Of a DNA stretch of 34,756 nucleotides, positions 15,385 through 23,454 are shown one piece after another (position 1 is the stretch's first letter; each line of letters starts with the position of its first letter). The notes beneath the pieces were generated by a model. The model was given only the letters and a program-made list of their open reading frames with translations. It did no database searches and was not told the origin of the DNA. A program made the translations under genes and the position numbers. The stretch lies in contig JBBDHW010000010.1 of NCBI GenBank assembly GCA_040880805.1, positions 11,505 to 46,260 of the forward strand. Reading direction: 5' to 3'. This DNA comes from Acidimicrobiia bacterium (GTDB lineage: Bacteria; Actinomycetota; Acidimicrobiia; IMCC26256; DASPTH01).

Positions 15385-16954
15385 CGAACAGGGCAACGAT
15401 CTGGCGCTGGTCGGGCTTGCCGCTCGAGAGCATCGGCAGGTCGCCGGGAGCGATGCAGACGAATCGCCTCGGCACCTTGTACGCGGAGAGCCGGGCGCGC
15501 AGACCGTCGCGGACGCGGTCGAGGTCGACTGCGCGCTCCGGTTCGGCGATGATGACCGCACCGACGATCTGGCCCCGTTCCGTATCGGGGATCCCGATCA
15601 CGAGAACGTCGAGGCCTCCGGTGACCTCACGCAACGCAGACTCGACTTCGCGCGGCGACACGTTGGCGCCCGCGGTCTTGATCATGTCGCCGCGTCGGCC
15701 CTTGAAGTAATAGAAGCCGTCGTCGTCGACAGTAAAGAGGTCGCCGGTGCGGTACCACTCATCGGCCGTGAAGACGTCGCAGTGCTCCACTCCGTCGTAG
15801 CCCTCCATCAGAGCCGGCCCCCGGAACCACAGCTCGCCGACAACGCCGTCGGGTACGTCCTCGAGGGTGTCCGGGTCGACAACGCGCGCATCGAGTCCGG
15901 GGACGGGACACCCGAACGAGCCTCGACGTCGCTCGGGTTGGTCGGCTTCGTCGGGGCTCATCAGGCACACGCTGCCGGTTTCGGTCATCCCGAGCATGTT
16001 GTGGCGCAACTCGGGATCGGCCGGACGCACGCCTTCGGGCGACAGCGGGTAGAGGTTGCCGGATCGGATCGACGAGAAGTCCCGGGTCGCGAAGCTCGGG
16101 TGCGCGACGAGGGACGCGATGGACGCGACGAAGCCGTTCGTCAGCTCGGGCCGTTCGCGTTCGATGAAGTCGAGCGTGTCGGCGGGATCGGGCGCCGCCG
16201 AACAGAGCAAGGTCGCGCCGGCGACGAGTGTGCCCACGACGTTGTAGGCGAGCCCTCCGATCCAGAACATCGGCGAGTTGGAGAACAGCCGCACGCCGAC
16301 GTCGAGACCGCGAAGACCGTTCAGGGTCGCAAGGTGGTTCAGGAGCGGACCGTGCTGGTGGATCACGCCCTTCGGCGTGCTCGTCGACCCGGAGGTGTGG
16401 ACGATCGCCATCCGGTCGTCGGACCGCACGTCGCCCTCGACGGCGTCGAGCAGCGAGTCGGGCACCGTGTCGGCTCGCTCCTCCAGCGATTCGAAGCCAG
16501 CTTCCAGCCAGACGTGCCGGAGGAACGGTGCTGCGGTCGGGCGGACCGCTCCGGGTCCGGAGCCCTCGGGTCCGGTATAGGCCGCCTCGCTCAGCGCGGC
16601 GACGTAGTCGTTCCCTCGGTACGACGGCACACCGAGCAGGACGTCGACAGCGGCGCGTCCGAGCAGGTCCCGCAGCTCGATCGGGGTCGAGAACGTACTG
16701 ATCGGCACCGCGATCGCCCCGATACGGACGGTCGCGAGCCACGCAGTGACGAATGCGGTGCCGGTCGGGAACAACAGGCCGATCCGGCTTCCGCGTCCGG
16801 CACCGGCGGCCAGCAGCCCGCGCGCCAGCACCCGGCTGCGGCGCTCGGCACCGGCGTAGGTCAGCCGTTCGTCGTCGCAGACGACGTACTCGACGTCGGC
16901 GTGCTCGGCCACGCGATCGCGGAGCACGCCGCTCACCGTGGTCAGGGCGCTCAT
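15374..16954 (-). CDS. Acyl-CoA synthetase / AMP-dependent ligase
   Basis: Full-length (526 aa) ANL-superfamily ligase that should activate a carboxylic acid to its CoA thioester through an acyl-adenylate. It has the A3 motif HTSGSTSTPKGVIHQHG (187-203), the A5-like LGMTETGS, the A8 WYRTGDLF and the A10 lysine Lys513 in MLSSGKPDQRQ. The ATG at 16954 starts MSALTTVSGVLRDRV; a GGGGAGG sits unusually close to it. It lies downstream of a thioesterase and another ligase in the same run. The substrate is unknown; a medium, branched or cyclic acid fits the setting. Confidence 0.92.
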   Translation of the reverse strand: MSALTTVSGVLRDRVAEHADVEYVVCDDERLTYAGAERRSRVLARGLLAAGAGRGSRIGLLFPTGTAFVTAWLATVRIGAIAVPISTFSTPIELRDLLGRAAVDVLLGVPSYRGNDYVAALSEAAYTGPEGSGPGAVRPTAAPFLRHVWLEAGFESLEERADTVPDSLLDAVEGDVRSDDRMAIVHTSGSTSTPKGVIHQHGPLLNHLATLNGLRGLDVGVRLFSNSPMFWIGGLAYNVVGTLVAGATLLCSAAPDPADTLDFIERERPELTNGFVASIASLVAHPSFATRDFSSIRSGNLYPLSPEGVRPADPELRHNMLGMTETGSVCLMSPDEADQPERRRGSFGCPVPGLDARVVDPDTLEDVPDGVVGELWFRGPALMEGYDGVEHCDVFTADEWYRTGDLFTVDDDGFYYFKGRRGDMIKTAGANVSPREVESALREVTGGLDVLVIGIPDTERGQIVGAVIIAEPERAVDLDRVRDGLRARLSAYKVPRRFVCIAPGDLPMLSSGKPDQRQIVALFDEP

Positions 16955-17004
16955 GCCTCCCCGCTCTCGGCGGCTGCGCCGACTGCCCCACCTCGGGCGA
17001 GCTC

Positions 17005-17053
17005 GGGCCCCGCTCGATGCTCGCCGGGGTACCCGGCTCGCGGACGCTCGCTC
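17005..17053. repeat. Stop-adjacent hairpin repeat, copy 3
   Basis: Directly follows the thioesterase stop (17052-17054) in the 97-base gap before the next ligase. It contains a perfect stem GCCGGG-GTA-CCCGGC (17023-17037) followed by CTCGCGGACGCTCGCTC. It matches copy 1 at 21 of 24 bases over the right part and copy 2 over about 50 bases. The hairpin may act as an intra-operon terminator or stability element. Confidence 0.65.
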
Positions 17054-17690
17054 ATGGACGTCGAGGAGAAACGGCCGGGAGGGATGCACGATCGCCGGCG
17101 GCAGCCAACATGTGCGCTTCGCACAACACCGTGCCGTCCAGCTGGAGTTCGGCGCGCGAGCGGATCCGGTCACCTTCGATCGATCGCACGGCGTACACGG
17201 CGAGTGGCGTGAGCAACGGAGTCGGCCGACGGAAGCGGAGCGACAGCTCCGCGGTCTTGCCCGCGAGACCGAGGTCGCAGTTGAGTTGCTGGAGCACGCA
17301 ATCGAAGAAGACCGCGAGGAATCCGCCGTGCACGATTCCAGGAGGCCCTTCGTAGCAGAGCGGGAACTCGACCGTTCCGCGGCCCTCGGTACCGCGCGCT
17401 CGGAACTCGTAGCGGGGAAAGCATGGGTTGTAGTCGCCGATGTCGCGCGAATGGTCGACGTACACGCGCTGATCGTCGGCCGCCTCGTGGCCGATCCTCG
17501 GGGACGGATCGCGCGGCATCGCGTCCGCCAGGCGTCGCTGCGCGTCGCGCAGCACACCGATGAGCGCCACCAGCTCGGGCGAGCCGTGCTCGAGCGCGAG
17601 CACGGTGCTGGTCAGTTCCCGCACCACCGCGGCCAGCTCGACGACCTCGGGCAAGGGCTGCTCGCCGAACGACCACGGTTCCACGATCAC
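17052..17690 (-). CDS. PaaI-like hotdog-fold thioesterase
   Basis: 212-aa protein with a C-terminal hotdog domain of the acyl-CoA thioesterase type. The conserved helix region is EGPPGIVHGGFLAVFFDCVLQQ, followed by strands with LSLRFRRPTPL and AELQLDGTVLCEA. About 90 residues precede the domain, including charged helical sequence. It would hydrolyse an acyl-CoA and so free CoA or counterbalance the flanking ligases. The GTG start at 17690 overlaps the preceding ligase stop as GTGA, so it is translationally coupled. The substrate is not predictable. Confidence 0.82.
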   Translation of the reverse strand: MIVEPWSFGEQPLPEVVELAAVVRELTSTVLALEHGSPELVALIGVLRDAQRRLADAMPRDPSPRIGHEAADDQRVYVDHSRDIGDYNPCFPRYEFRARGTEGRGTVEFPLCYEGPPGIVHGGFLAVFFDCVLQQLNCDLGLAGKTAELSLRFRRPTPLLTPLAVYAVRSIEGDRIRSRAELQLDGTVLCEAHMLAAAGDRASLPAVSPRRP

Positions 17691-19186
17691 ACCCCGCGCG
17701 TCGCGACGACGCCGTCGAACAACGCTCGGATCGCAGCAAGGTCGACCTTGCCGGAAGTGGTCCGCGGGAGCTCGTCGACCACGGAGACGGCGACGGGGAG
17801 CTCGTACGGCGCGAGGTGACTGCTCGCGTGCGCCAGCAGCGATGCCTCGTCGATCTCCCGGCCGGGGAGGCGTTCGATGGCCGCGACCGGCACCGCCCCG
17901 AGTCGAACGTCGCTGATACCGATGACCGCCGCTTCCTTCACCGCGGGGTCACGTTCGAGCGCGGCGCGCACGACCTCGGGCTGCACCTTGTATCCGCCGC
18001 GCAGGATGGTCTGGTCGGCGCGACCGACGATCCAGAGGAAGCCGTCGGCGTCGAGCCGCGCCAGGTCGGTGGTGCGCACCCATTCGTCGGTGCCCAGCTG
18101 CGCGGCACGGACCTCGAGCAACCCCACTCCACCGGGCGGGAGCTCGGTACCGAGCTCTGCGTCGACGACGCGCAACTCGCAGCCGTCGTGCGCGCGACCC
18201 ACGCTCCCTCGCTTCTCGCCTCCGTACCGCCGGCGATCGGCGAGGTTCCACCCGGCGACCCCACCACCGAACTCCGTGGCGCCGTACGAGGTCAGGACCG
18301 GGACCCCGTACCGCTCGGTGAAGGCTTCGGCGACGTCCGGATCGAGGGGCGCCGTCCCGGAGACAGCCGAACGGACGCTGTCGAACACCTCGGGATCGAC
18401 GTTCGCGTCGAGCACCATTCGCAGGGCGGTCGGCACGAGGCTGACGGTCTTCGGCCGATGGCGTCGGACCGCGTCGACCCATGCGTCGACGGTGAAGCGC
18501 TCGAGGAGCACGATCCTGCGTCCGTCGAGCACCGCCTGCACGACGCGGAAGACCCCGCTGACGTGCACCAACGGAGCGCTGACGATGACTACGCCGTCGC
18601 GCAGCCGCAGGTCGGCGTCGCCGGACTGCTCGTAGTGCTTCGCGCCCCGCATGACCAGTTCGAGGGTCTCGTAGCCGAGGTCGATCCGCTTCGGAGGTCC
18701 GGTCGTGCCGCTCGTCAGCATGCGAACGGCGGTGCCGCGCGCCGCTCGGAACGCTCGTCGCGGGCCCGTCGGGAGCGTGAGGTCGAACGCACCGTCGAGG
18801 TCGCCGAGCGCGACCAGCGCGGTCGACGGGCGCAGCGCATCGAGGTCGAGGAGCGCGAGATCGTCCGGCTCGCCGATGAGCATCGGCAACTCGAGCCCGG
18901 CGACGTCGGCGCGCAGCCGCTCTCGCCCCAGCAACGGATTCACCGTCACCACGCATGCCCCGGCGCGCAGCAGACCGAGCACGACGCCGAGTGGGCCAGG
19001 ACGGTTACGCAGCATGACCCCGATCGGCGCTCCCGCTCCCAGTCCTGCGTGGTGGAGCGCGCCATCGACGTGATCGGCCGCGGTCGCCAGGTCGCGCCAG
19101 GTCCACCATCTTCCGTTCGACTCGACGGCCGGTGCCGCCGGGTCGAGGGCCATGACCGCGCCGAGGCGCGATGAGAGCGTGGTCAC
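17687..19186 (-). CDS. Acyl-CoA synthetase / AMP-dependent ligase
   Basis: 499-aa adenylate-forming ligase. The A3 motif is MLTSGTTGPPKRIDL, the A5 region is LTSYGATEFGGG and the A10 lysine is Lys480 in RTTSGKVDL. The A7/A8 region reads VRTTDLARLDADGFLWIVGR, where TTD replaces the common TGD. It starts with GTG at 19186, overlapping the upstream crotonase stop by 4 bases, and its own stop overlaps the thioesterase start. It is the second intact ligase of the run, only distantly similar to the one at 15374, so the two probably act on different acids. Confidence 0.92.
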   Translation of the reverse strand: MTTLSSRLGAVMALDPAAPAVESNGRWWTWRDLATAADHVDGALHHAGLGAGAPIGVMLRNRPGPLGVVLGLLRAGACVVTVNPLLGRERLRADVAGLELPMLIGEPDDLALLDLDALRPSTALVALGDLDGAFDLTLPTGPRRAFRAARGTAVRMLTSGTTGPPKRIDLGYETLELVMRGAKHYEQSGDADLRLRDGVVIVSAPLVHVSGVFRVVQAVLDGRRIVLLERFTVDAWVDAVRRHRPKTVSLVPTALRMVLDANVDPEVFDSVRSAVSGTAPLDPDVAEAFTERYGVPVLTSYGATEFGGGVAGWNLADRRRYGGEKRGSVGRAHDGCELRVVDAELGTELPPGGVGLLEVRAAQLGTDEWVRTTDLARLDADGFLWIVGRADQTILRGGYKVQPEVVRAALERDPAVKEAAVIGISDVRLGAVPVAAIERLPGREIDEASLLAHASSHLAPYELPVAVSVVDELPRTTSGKVDLAAIRALFDGVVATRGV

Positions 19187-19974
19187 CGGACCCTCGGTTC
19201 GCGGTGATCGATCCCCGTGCGCTCGACCTCCTCGGCGCCGATGGGATTGCCGAGGCGCGTGTACATCAGACCCTGCTCCACCGCGGCGCGATAAGGCTTG
19301 TCCAGCGATTCCCAGACCGCGCGCACCGTGCCCTGCGTCGCCACCGCCGGGTACGAGGCGATGAGGCAGGCCAGGTCGTGGGCGTGCGACCAGAGGTCCT
19401 GCCGACGCACGACTTCACTGACCAGGCCCAGCCGCAGCGCCGTGTCCGCCGAGATCCGTTCGCCGTTGCCCGTCAACGCCATGCGGAGCGTGTCGCCGAG
19501 TCCGATGCGTCGCATGAGCCCGATCGGTTCGATGGCCGACACGAAGCCGTAGGTCACGTGCGAGTCGAAGAACGTCGCGTCGTCGGAGCAGATCACCACG
19601 TCGGCTTCGTTGAGGAAGTAGAAGGCTCCTGCGGTGCAGATCCCGTGCACCGCGCACACCACGGGCTTCCAGAGCTTCTGCCACTTCGGGCTCAGGTACT
19701 CGCCGGGGTCGAGATGGTTCCAGACGATCTCGGGTTGGCCGAAGCTCTGCTTCGTGTCGAGGCCAACGGAGAAGGCTCGTTCACCAGCGGCGCGCAGCAC
19801 GACCGCGTTCACCTCGTCGTCGGCCTTGACGACGTGCCACGCGTCGCGGACCTCCTCGCACATCTGCCGGTCGAACGCGTTGAGCGACTCGGGGCGGTTC
19901 AAGGTGATCGTCGCAACCCGGTCGGCAGTGTCCACGTCGTAGCGGATGGTCTCGTAACCAACTCCCCTGATCAC
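19183..19974 (-). CDS. Enoyl-CoA hydratase/isomerase (crotonase) family protein, divergent active site
   Basis: 263-aa crotonase-fold protein. The fold signature is visible: VATITLNRPESLNAFD, AFSVGLD and KPVVCAVHGICTAG, with GLVSEVV later. The two glutamates of classical hydratases are not conserved. The GGGxELA position reads AGAFYFLNEAD, and the second site lies within FFDSHVTYG (Asp137, His139). The chemistry may therefore differ from simple hydration; dehydratase, hydrolase or retro-Claisen members exist in this superfamily. The GTG start at 19974 has GGAGG 5 bases upstream and overlaps the previous stop as GTGA. Confidence 0.85.
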   Translation of the reverse strand: MIRGVGYETIRYDVDTADRVATITLNRPESLNAFDRQMCEEVRDAWHVVKADDEVNAVVLRAAGERAFSVGLDTKQSFGQPEIVWNHLDPGEYLSPKWQKLWKPVVCAVHGICTAGAFYFLNEADVVICSDDATFFDSHVTYGFVSAIEPIGLMRRIGLGDTLRMALTGNGERISADTALRLGLVSEVVRRQDLWSHAHDLACLIASYPAVATQGTVRAVWESLDKPYRAAVEQGLMYTRLGNPIGAEEVERTGIDHREPRVR

Positions 19975-20774
19975 TCGCACCTCCACTCGGGATCGCGATG
20001 CTCGAGGAACGCACGGGGACCCTCCTTCGAGTCTTCCGTGTGGAGGACGCGCTCCCGGAACGCCTCCGCGATCAGCTCCGCCTCGTAGAGGGGCAGACCG
20101 AGCCCCTTCCTGATCGAGAGACGCGTGCCCCGTACCGCAAGAGGAGCGTTGCGGTTGACCATCGCCGCGAGCTCGCGCAACCGATCGGCCAACGCGTCGT
20201 GCTCGACGATCTCGGTGACGAGGCCGAGCTCGTATGCCCGCTGCGCGCTCATGCGCTCCTGCTTCCCGAGGAGCGCCATCCGCATCGCCACGTTGACCGG
20301 GATCGCCCGTGCGACCCTCACCATCTCGCGCCCGGAGGCGAGCCCGATGCTCACGTGCGGATCGAAGAACTCGGCGCGCTCGGACGCGATCGCGATGTCG
20401 CCGGTGGTCACCAGGTCCAGGCCGGCACCACAGCAGATGCCGTTCACCCCGACGATGATCGGCTTCGCCATCGAACGAAACGGTGGTGTGGCCTCCTGCG
20501 GAGCGTCCCACTCCCTGACGTGCGACAGGTACCGGCCATGGTGAGGAACGCGCCCGTCGTCGGGAACTCCTTCCACGTCGGCACCGGAACAGAACGCGCG
20601 ACCGGCTCCGGTCACCACGATCGTCCACACGTCGTCGTCTGCCTCCGCTCGTGTGTACGCATCGCGCAGCTCGGTGCTCATCGTCAGGTTCACTGCGTTG
20701 AGGCGGTCGGGGCGGTTGAAGGTGATCAGGGCGGTGCGATCATCGACCTCGTAGAGAATGGTTTCGTATGTCAT
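19971..20774 (-). CDS. Enoyl-CoA hydratase/isomerase (crotonase) family protein, divergent active site
   Basis: 267-aa crotonase-fold protein. It has ALITFNRPDRLNAVN, the oxyanion-hole segment AFCSGADVEG and KPIIVGVNGICCGAGLDLV. It shares with its downstream neighbour the FFDxHV pattern (FFDPHVSIGL, Asp138/His140) in place of the second classical glutamate; the first is replaced by Asp in GLDLV. The two adjacent genes are therefore probably a duplicated or cooperating pair. The ATG at 20774 overlaps the SDR stop by 4 bases. A CoA-thioester substrate is inferred from the family. Confidence 0.87.
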   Translation of the reverse strand: MTYETILYEVDDRTALITFNRPDRLNAVNLTMSTELRDAYTRAEADDDVWTIVVTGAGRAFCSGADVEGVPDDGRVPHHGRYLSHVREWDAPQEATPPFRSMAKPIIVGVNGICCGAGLDLVTTGDIAIASERAEFFDPHVSIGLASGREMVRVARAIPVNVAMRMALLGKQERMSAQRAYELGLVTEIVEHDALADRLRELAAMVNRNAPLAVRGTRLSIRKGLGLPLYEAELIAEAFRERVLHTEDSKEGPRAFLEHRDPEWRCE

Positions 20775-21547
20775 CGGACGACGTAGCCTCCGTCGACGAT
20801 CAGTTCCTGGCCGGTGATGTAGCCGGCCTCCTCGCTGGCCAGGAACAGGATGGCGTCGGCCACGTCGTCGATCGAACCCGTACGGTGCATGGGGACGCGT
20901 TGACCGAACGCGAGCATCCGCTCCTCCTGTTGTGCCTCGTCGAGACCGAGCCGCTCGCCGGTCGTCATCGGCGTTCGCATGAACCCCGGCGATACGCAGT
21001 TGACCCGCACTCCCCGACTCGCAACTTCCCGCGCGACGTGCCGCGTGTAGCTCACGATCGCGCCCTTCGCCGCCGCGTAGGCCGCACCGCCGGTGCACAC
21101 GCTGGCAGCGATCGAGGCCACGTTGACGATGGCCCCCGTCCCCGCCGCGAGCATCACGGGGATGGCCGCCCTCGAGCACGCGTACACGCTCCGGAGATTG
21201 ACGCGGAGCAACTGGTCCCACGTATCCTCGGCCGCGTCCCACGTGTCGCGCGCATCGTCCTGGGCGATACCCGCGTTGTTGACGAGGACGTCGACGCCAC
21301 CGAACTGCTCCACCGCTTCTCCCACGACACGCCGCGCGACGTCCAGTGCGGAGACGTCGCCGACCACCAGCCGACCGGTCGACCCTGCGGCGCAGACCTC
21401 CTCGATCGTTTCGCTCCCGCGTTGTTCGTCGAGGTCGACGACCACGACGCGCGCCCGTTCGCGTGCGAAGCGGATCGCGGTGGCTCTGCCGAAGCCCGAC
21501 GCAGCTCCCGTGACGATCGCGACCTTGTGCTCGAGACGAGCGCTCAT
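20771..21547 (-). CDS. SDR-family NAD(P)-dependent oxidoreductase
   Basis: 258-aa classical SDR. The coenzyme motif is TGAASGFG (13-20), NNAG is at 90-93, and the catalytic residues are Ser145, Tyr157 and Lys161 (YAAAK). The C-terminus has GQELIVDGGYVVR. Asp38/Asp40 at the end of the second strand (VVVVDLDE) suggests NAD(H) preference. It is placed between the Baeyer-Villiger monooxygenase and two crotonases with 4-base overlaps on both sides. The likely role is alcohol-to-ketone oxidation that feeds the monooxygenase, or oxidation of a 3-hydroxyacyl intermediate (inference). Confidence 0.93.
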   Translation of the reverse strand: MSARLEHKVAIVTGAASGFGRATAIRFARERARVVVVDLDEQRGSETIEEVCAAGSTGRLVVGDVSALDVARRVVGEAVEQFGGVDVLVNNAGIAQDDARDTWDAAEDTWDQLLRVNLRSVYACSRAAIPVMLAAGTGAIVNVASIAASVCTGGAAYAAAKGAIVSYTRHVAREVASRGVRVNCVSPGFMRTPMTTGERLGLDEAQQEERMLAFGQRVPMHRTGSIDDVADAILFLASEEAGYITGQELIVDGGYVVR

Positions 21548-23454
21548 GATCCGCCCCGGCGCAGGACGAAGTCGTCGAGCGCCGGCTCCTTGGTCATCTG
21601 CCAGTAGTCGATCAATTTCCACGGCGCGTTCGTCGTGACGCGGCCCGTGCTGTTGTTGTAGTAGCTGTGAACTCTCGGATGCCGCCACACGAGCTGCTCG
21701 TGTTCGGCGTCGACCCGTTCGTTGTACGCGTCGTGCACGTCACGCCGGCACTCCATCGTGGCGTACCCGCGCTCGACCATGGCACCGATCGCCCTGACGA
21801 TGTAGTCGACCTGGCATTCGAGCACGAAGATCACGCTTCCGACGACCGGGTTCGTGTTCGGCCCGTAGAGACAGAACAGGTTCGGGAAGCCGGGCATCGT
21901 GATCCCGAGGTACGCGCGCGGGTCTTCACCCCACTCGTCGTGAAGCGCGGCTTCTCGCCCGATGATCTTCATCGGCCACAAGTACTTGTTGGGGTGGAAC
22001 CCGGTTGCGAGGATGACCGCATCGGCGTCATAGGAGTCGCCCGACGCGGTCACGACCGAGTGCGGCTCCACTCGAGCGATGCGGTCCGTGACGAGCTCGA
22101 CGTTGCTGCGGAGGAGCGCGCGGAACCAACCGTTGTCCTGCAGGATGCGCTTGCCCAGTGCCGGGTAGTCGGGCAGGACCTTCGCGACCAGGTCGGGACT
22201 CGCCGCCAACTCCTGCTCGAGGTGCGCAGTCATGATGCGACGGAGCTTGTCGTTGGGCTTGCTGATCGACCGGTCTCGGTCGGGCCAGGTCGGATCGACC
22301 CGGAACGCCGGGTACATGCGGTCGGAGCTGTTCCAGAACATGAGGAACCGGTACCAGCCGGCGTAGTGCGGCACGTTGTGGAACAGCCACTTCTCACCGT
22401 CGGTGACGGCGCGGTGGTAGTTCGGGTTCGGCATGACCCAGTGGCGTGACCGCTGGAAGATCGCGAGCCGCTCGACCTCGGGCGCGATCGCCGGTACGAC
22501 GTGCATGGCGCTGGCGCCGGTGCCGATCACCGCGACCCGCTGCCCGCGGAGCTCGACGTCGTGGTTCCAGCGCGCCGAGTGGAAGCACGGGCCGTCGAAC
22601 GAGTCGAGACCGTCGATGTCGGGGATGGATGGTCGGTTCAGCATCCCGACCGCGCTGATCAGCGCGTTGACCTCGACGTGGTCCTCGGTGTCGCCGGGCC
22701 CGCGCAGGCGCAACGACCACGTGCCGCGCGCGTCGTCGAACGTCGCGTCCTGCACCTCGGTTTCGAACCGAACGTTCGGGAGGACGGCGTACTCCTTCGC
22801 GCACCGGGCGATGTAGTCGAGGAGCTCGTCTTGGCGGGCGTAGTAGTGCGACCAGTCGGGATTCGGGAAGAAGGAGTACGAGTAGAAGTGGTTGGGGACG
22901 TCGACGCGGAGATCGGGATAGGTGTTCTCGAACCAGGTCCCGCCGGCCTCCGCGTCCTTCTCGAACACCGTGTACGGGATGCCCGCCTGCTCGAGACGGA
23001 TCGCAGCACACAGGCCACCGAGGCCCGCCCCGATGATCCCGACGTGGAACCGCGCCAACACGGCCTCGGTCGGCCGCCGTGTCCACACGAACCGCCGGCG
23101 GTCGAGACCGTCGAAATTCGCTTCCTCCTCGACCAACCTCACGTAGTCAGGTGCGATCTCCTCCCCTGCACAGAACTCCATGATCCGGTGCAGCGACGCG
23201 TCGTCGATCGTCGGCGTGGCCGGCTGCACGGGGTGGTCGAGATCGGCGAGCACCGCGAACGCCTCGGCGCGGATCGCCTCAGCTTCCTCGGGCGGCAGCG
23301 TGCCCGGGCCACGACCGTGGTCGAACAACCGGGGATCCCGGTAACGGTCGACGAGCGTGAGGTCGCCGGTCAGGTGCGCGACGGCCGACACCAGCACCGC
23401 GAGGTTGGCATCGGCCAGTGCCCGCGAGAGGACCGACGGATCCACCGCAGTCAC
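21544..23454 (-). CDS. Baeyer-Villiger monooxygenase, HAPMO-like architecture
   Basis: 636-aa class B flavin monooxygenase, converting a ketone to an ester or lactone with FAD, NADPH and O2. The FAD Rossmann motif GAGLGG is at 142-147, the NADPH Rossmann motif GTGASA at 311-316 and the fingerprint FxGxxxHxxxW at 286-296 (F286, G288, H292, W296). A helical N-terminal extension of about 135 residues precedes the flavin domain. This matches 4-hydroxyacetophenone monooxygenase (about 640 aa) more than cyclohexanone monooxygenase (about 540). The GTG at 23454 overlaps the crotonase stop by 4 bases. It is the central oxygen-insertion step of the proposed pathway, on an aryl or cyclic ketone (inference). 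Confidence 0.94.
   Translation of the reverse strand: MTAVDPSVLSRALADANLAVLVSAVAHLTGDLTLVDRYRDPRLFDHGRGPGTLPPEEAEAIRAEAFAVLADLDHPVQPATPTIDDASLHRIMEFCAGEEIAPDYVRLVEEEANFDGLDRRRFVWTRRPTEAVLARFHVGIIGAGLGGLCAAIRLEQAGIPYTVFEKDAEAGGTWFENTYPDLRVDVPNHFYSYSFFPNPDWSHYYARQDELLDYIARCAKEYAVLPNVRFETEVQDATFDDARGTWSLRLRGPGDTEDHVEVNALISAVGMLNRPSIPDIDGLDSFDGPCFHSARWNHDVELRGQRVAVIGTGASAMHVVPAIAPEVERLAIFQRSRHWVMPNPNYHRAVTDGEKWLFHNVPHYAGWYRFLMFWNSSDRMYPAFRVDPTWPDRDRSISKPNDKLRRIMTAHLEQELAASPDLVAKVLPDYPALGKRILQDNGWFRALLRSNVELVTDRIARVEPHSVVTASGDSYDADAVILATGFHPNKYLWPMKIIGREAALHDEWGEDPRAYLGITMPGFPNLFCLYGPNTNPVVGSVIFVLECQVDYIVRAIGAMVERGYATMECRRDVHDAYNERVDAEHEQLVWRHPRVHSYYNNSTGRVTTNAPWKLIDYWQMTKEPALDDFVLRRGGS

Noticed and set aside
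15035-17212. 725-codon plus-strand open frame
   Set aside because: Antisense to the two ligases; no domain pattern, and the minus-strand genes have intact motifs.
16955-17557. Upstream extension of the ligase frame through the thioesterase gene
   Set aside because: It reads through a hairpin repeat and a different frame of the thioesterase; the ligase domain begins at 16954.
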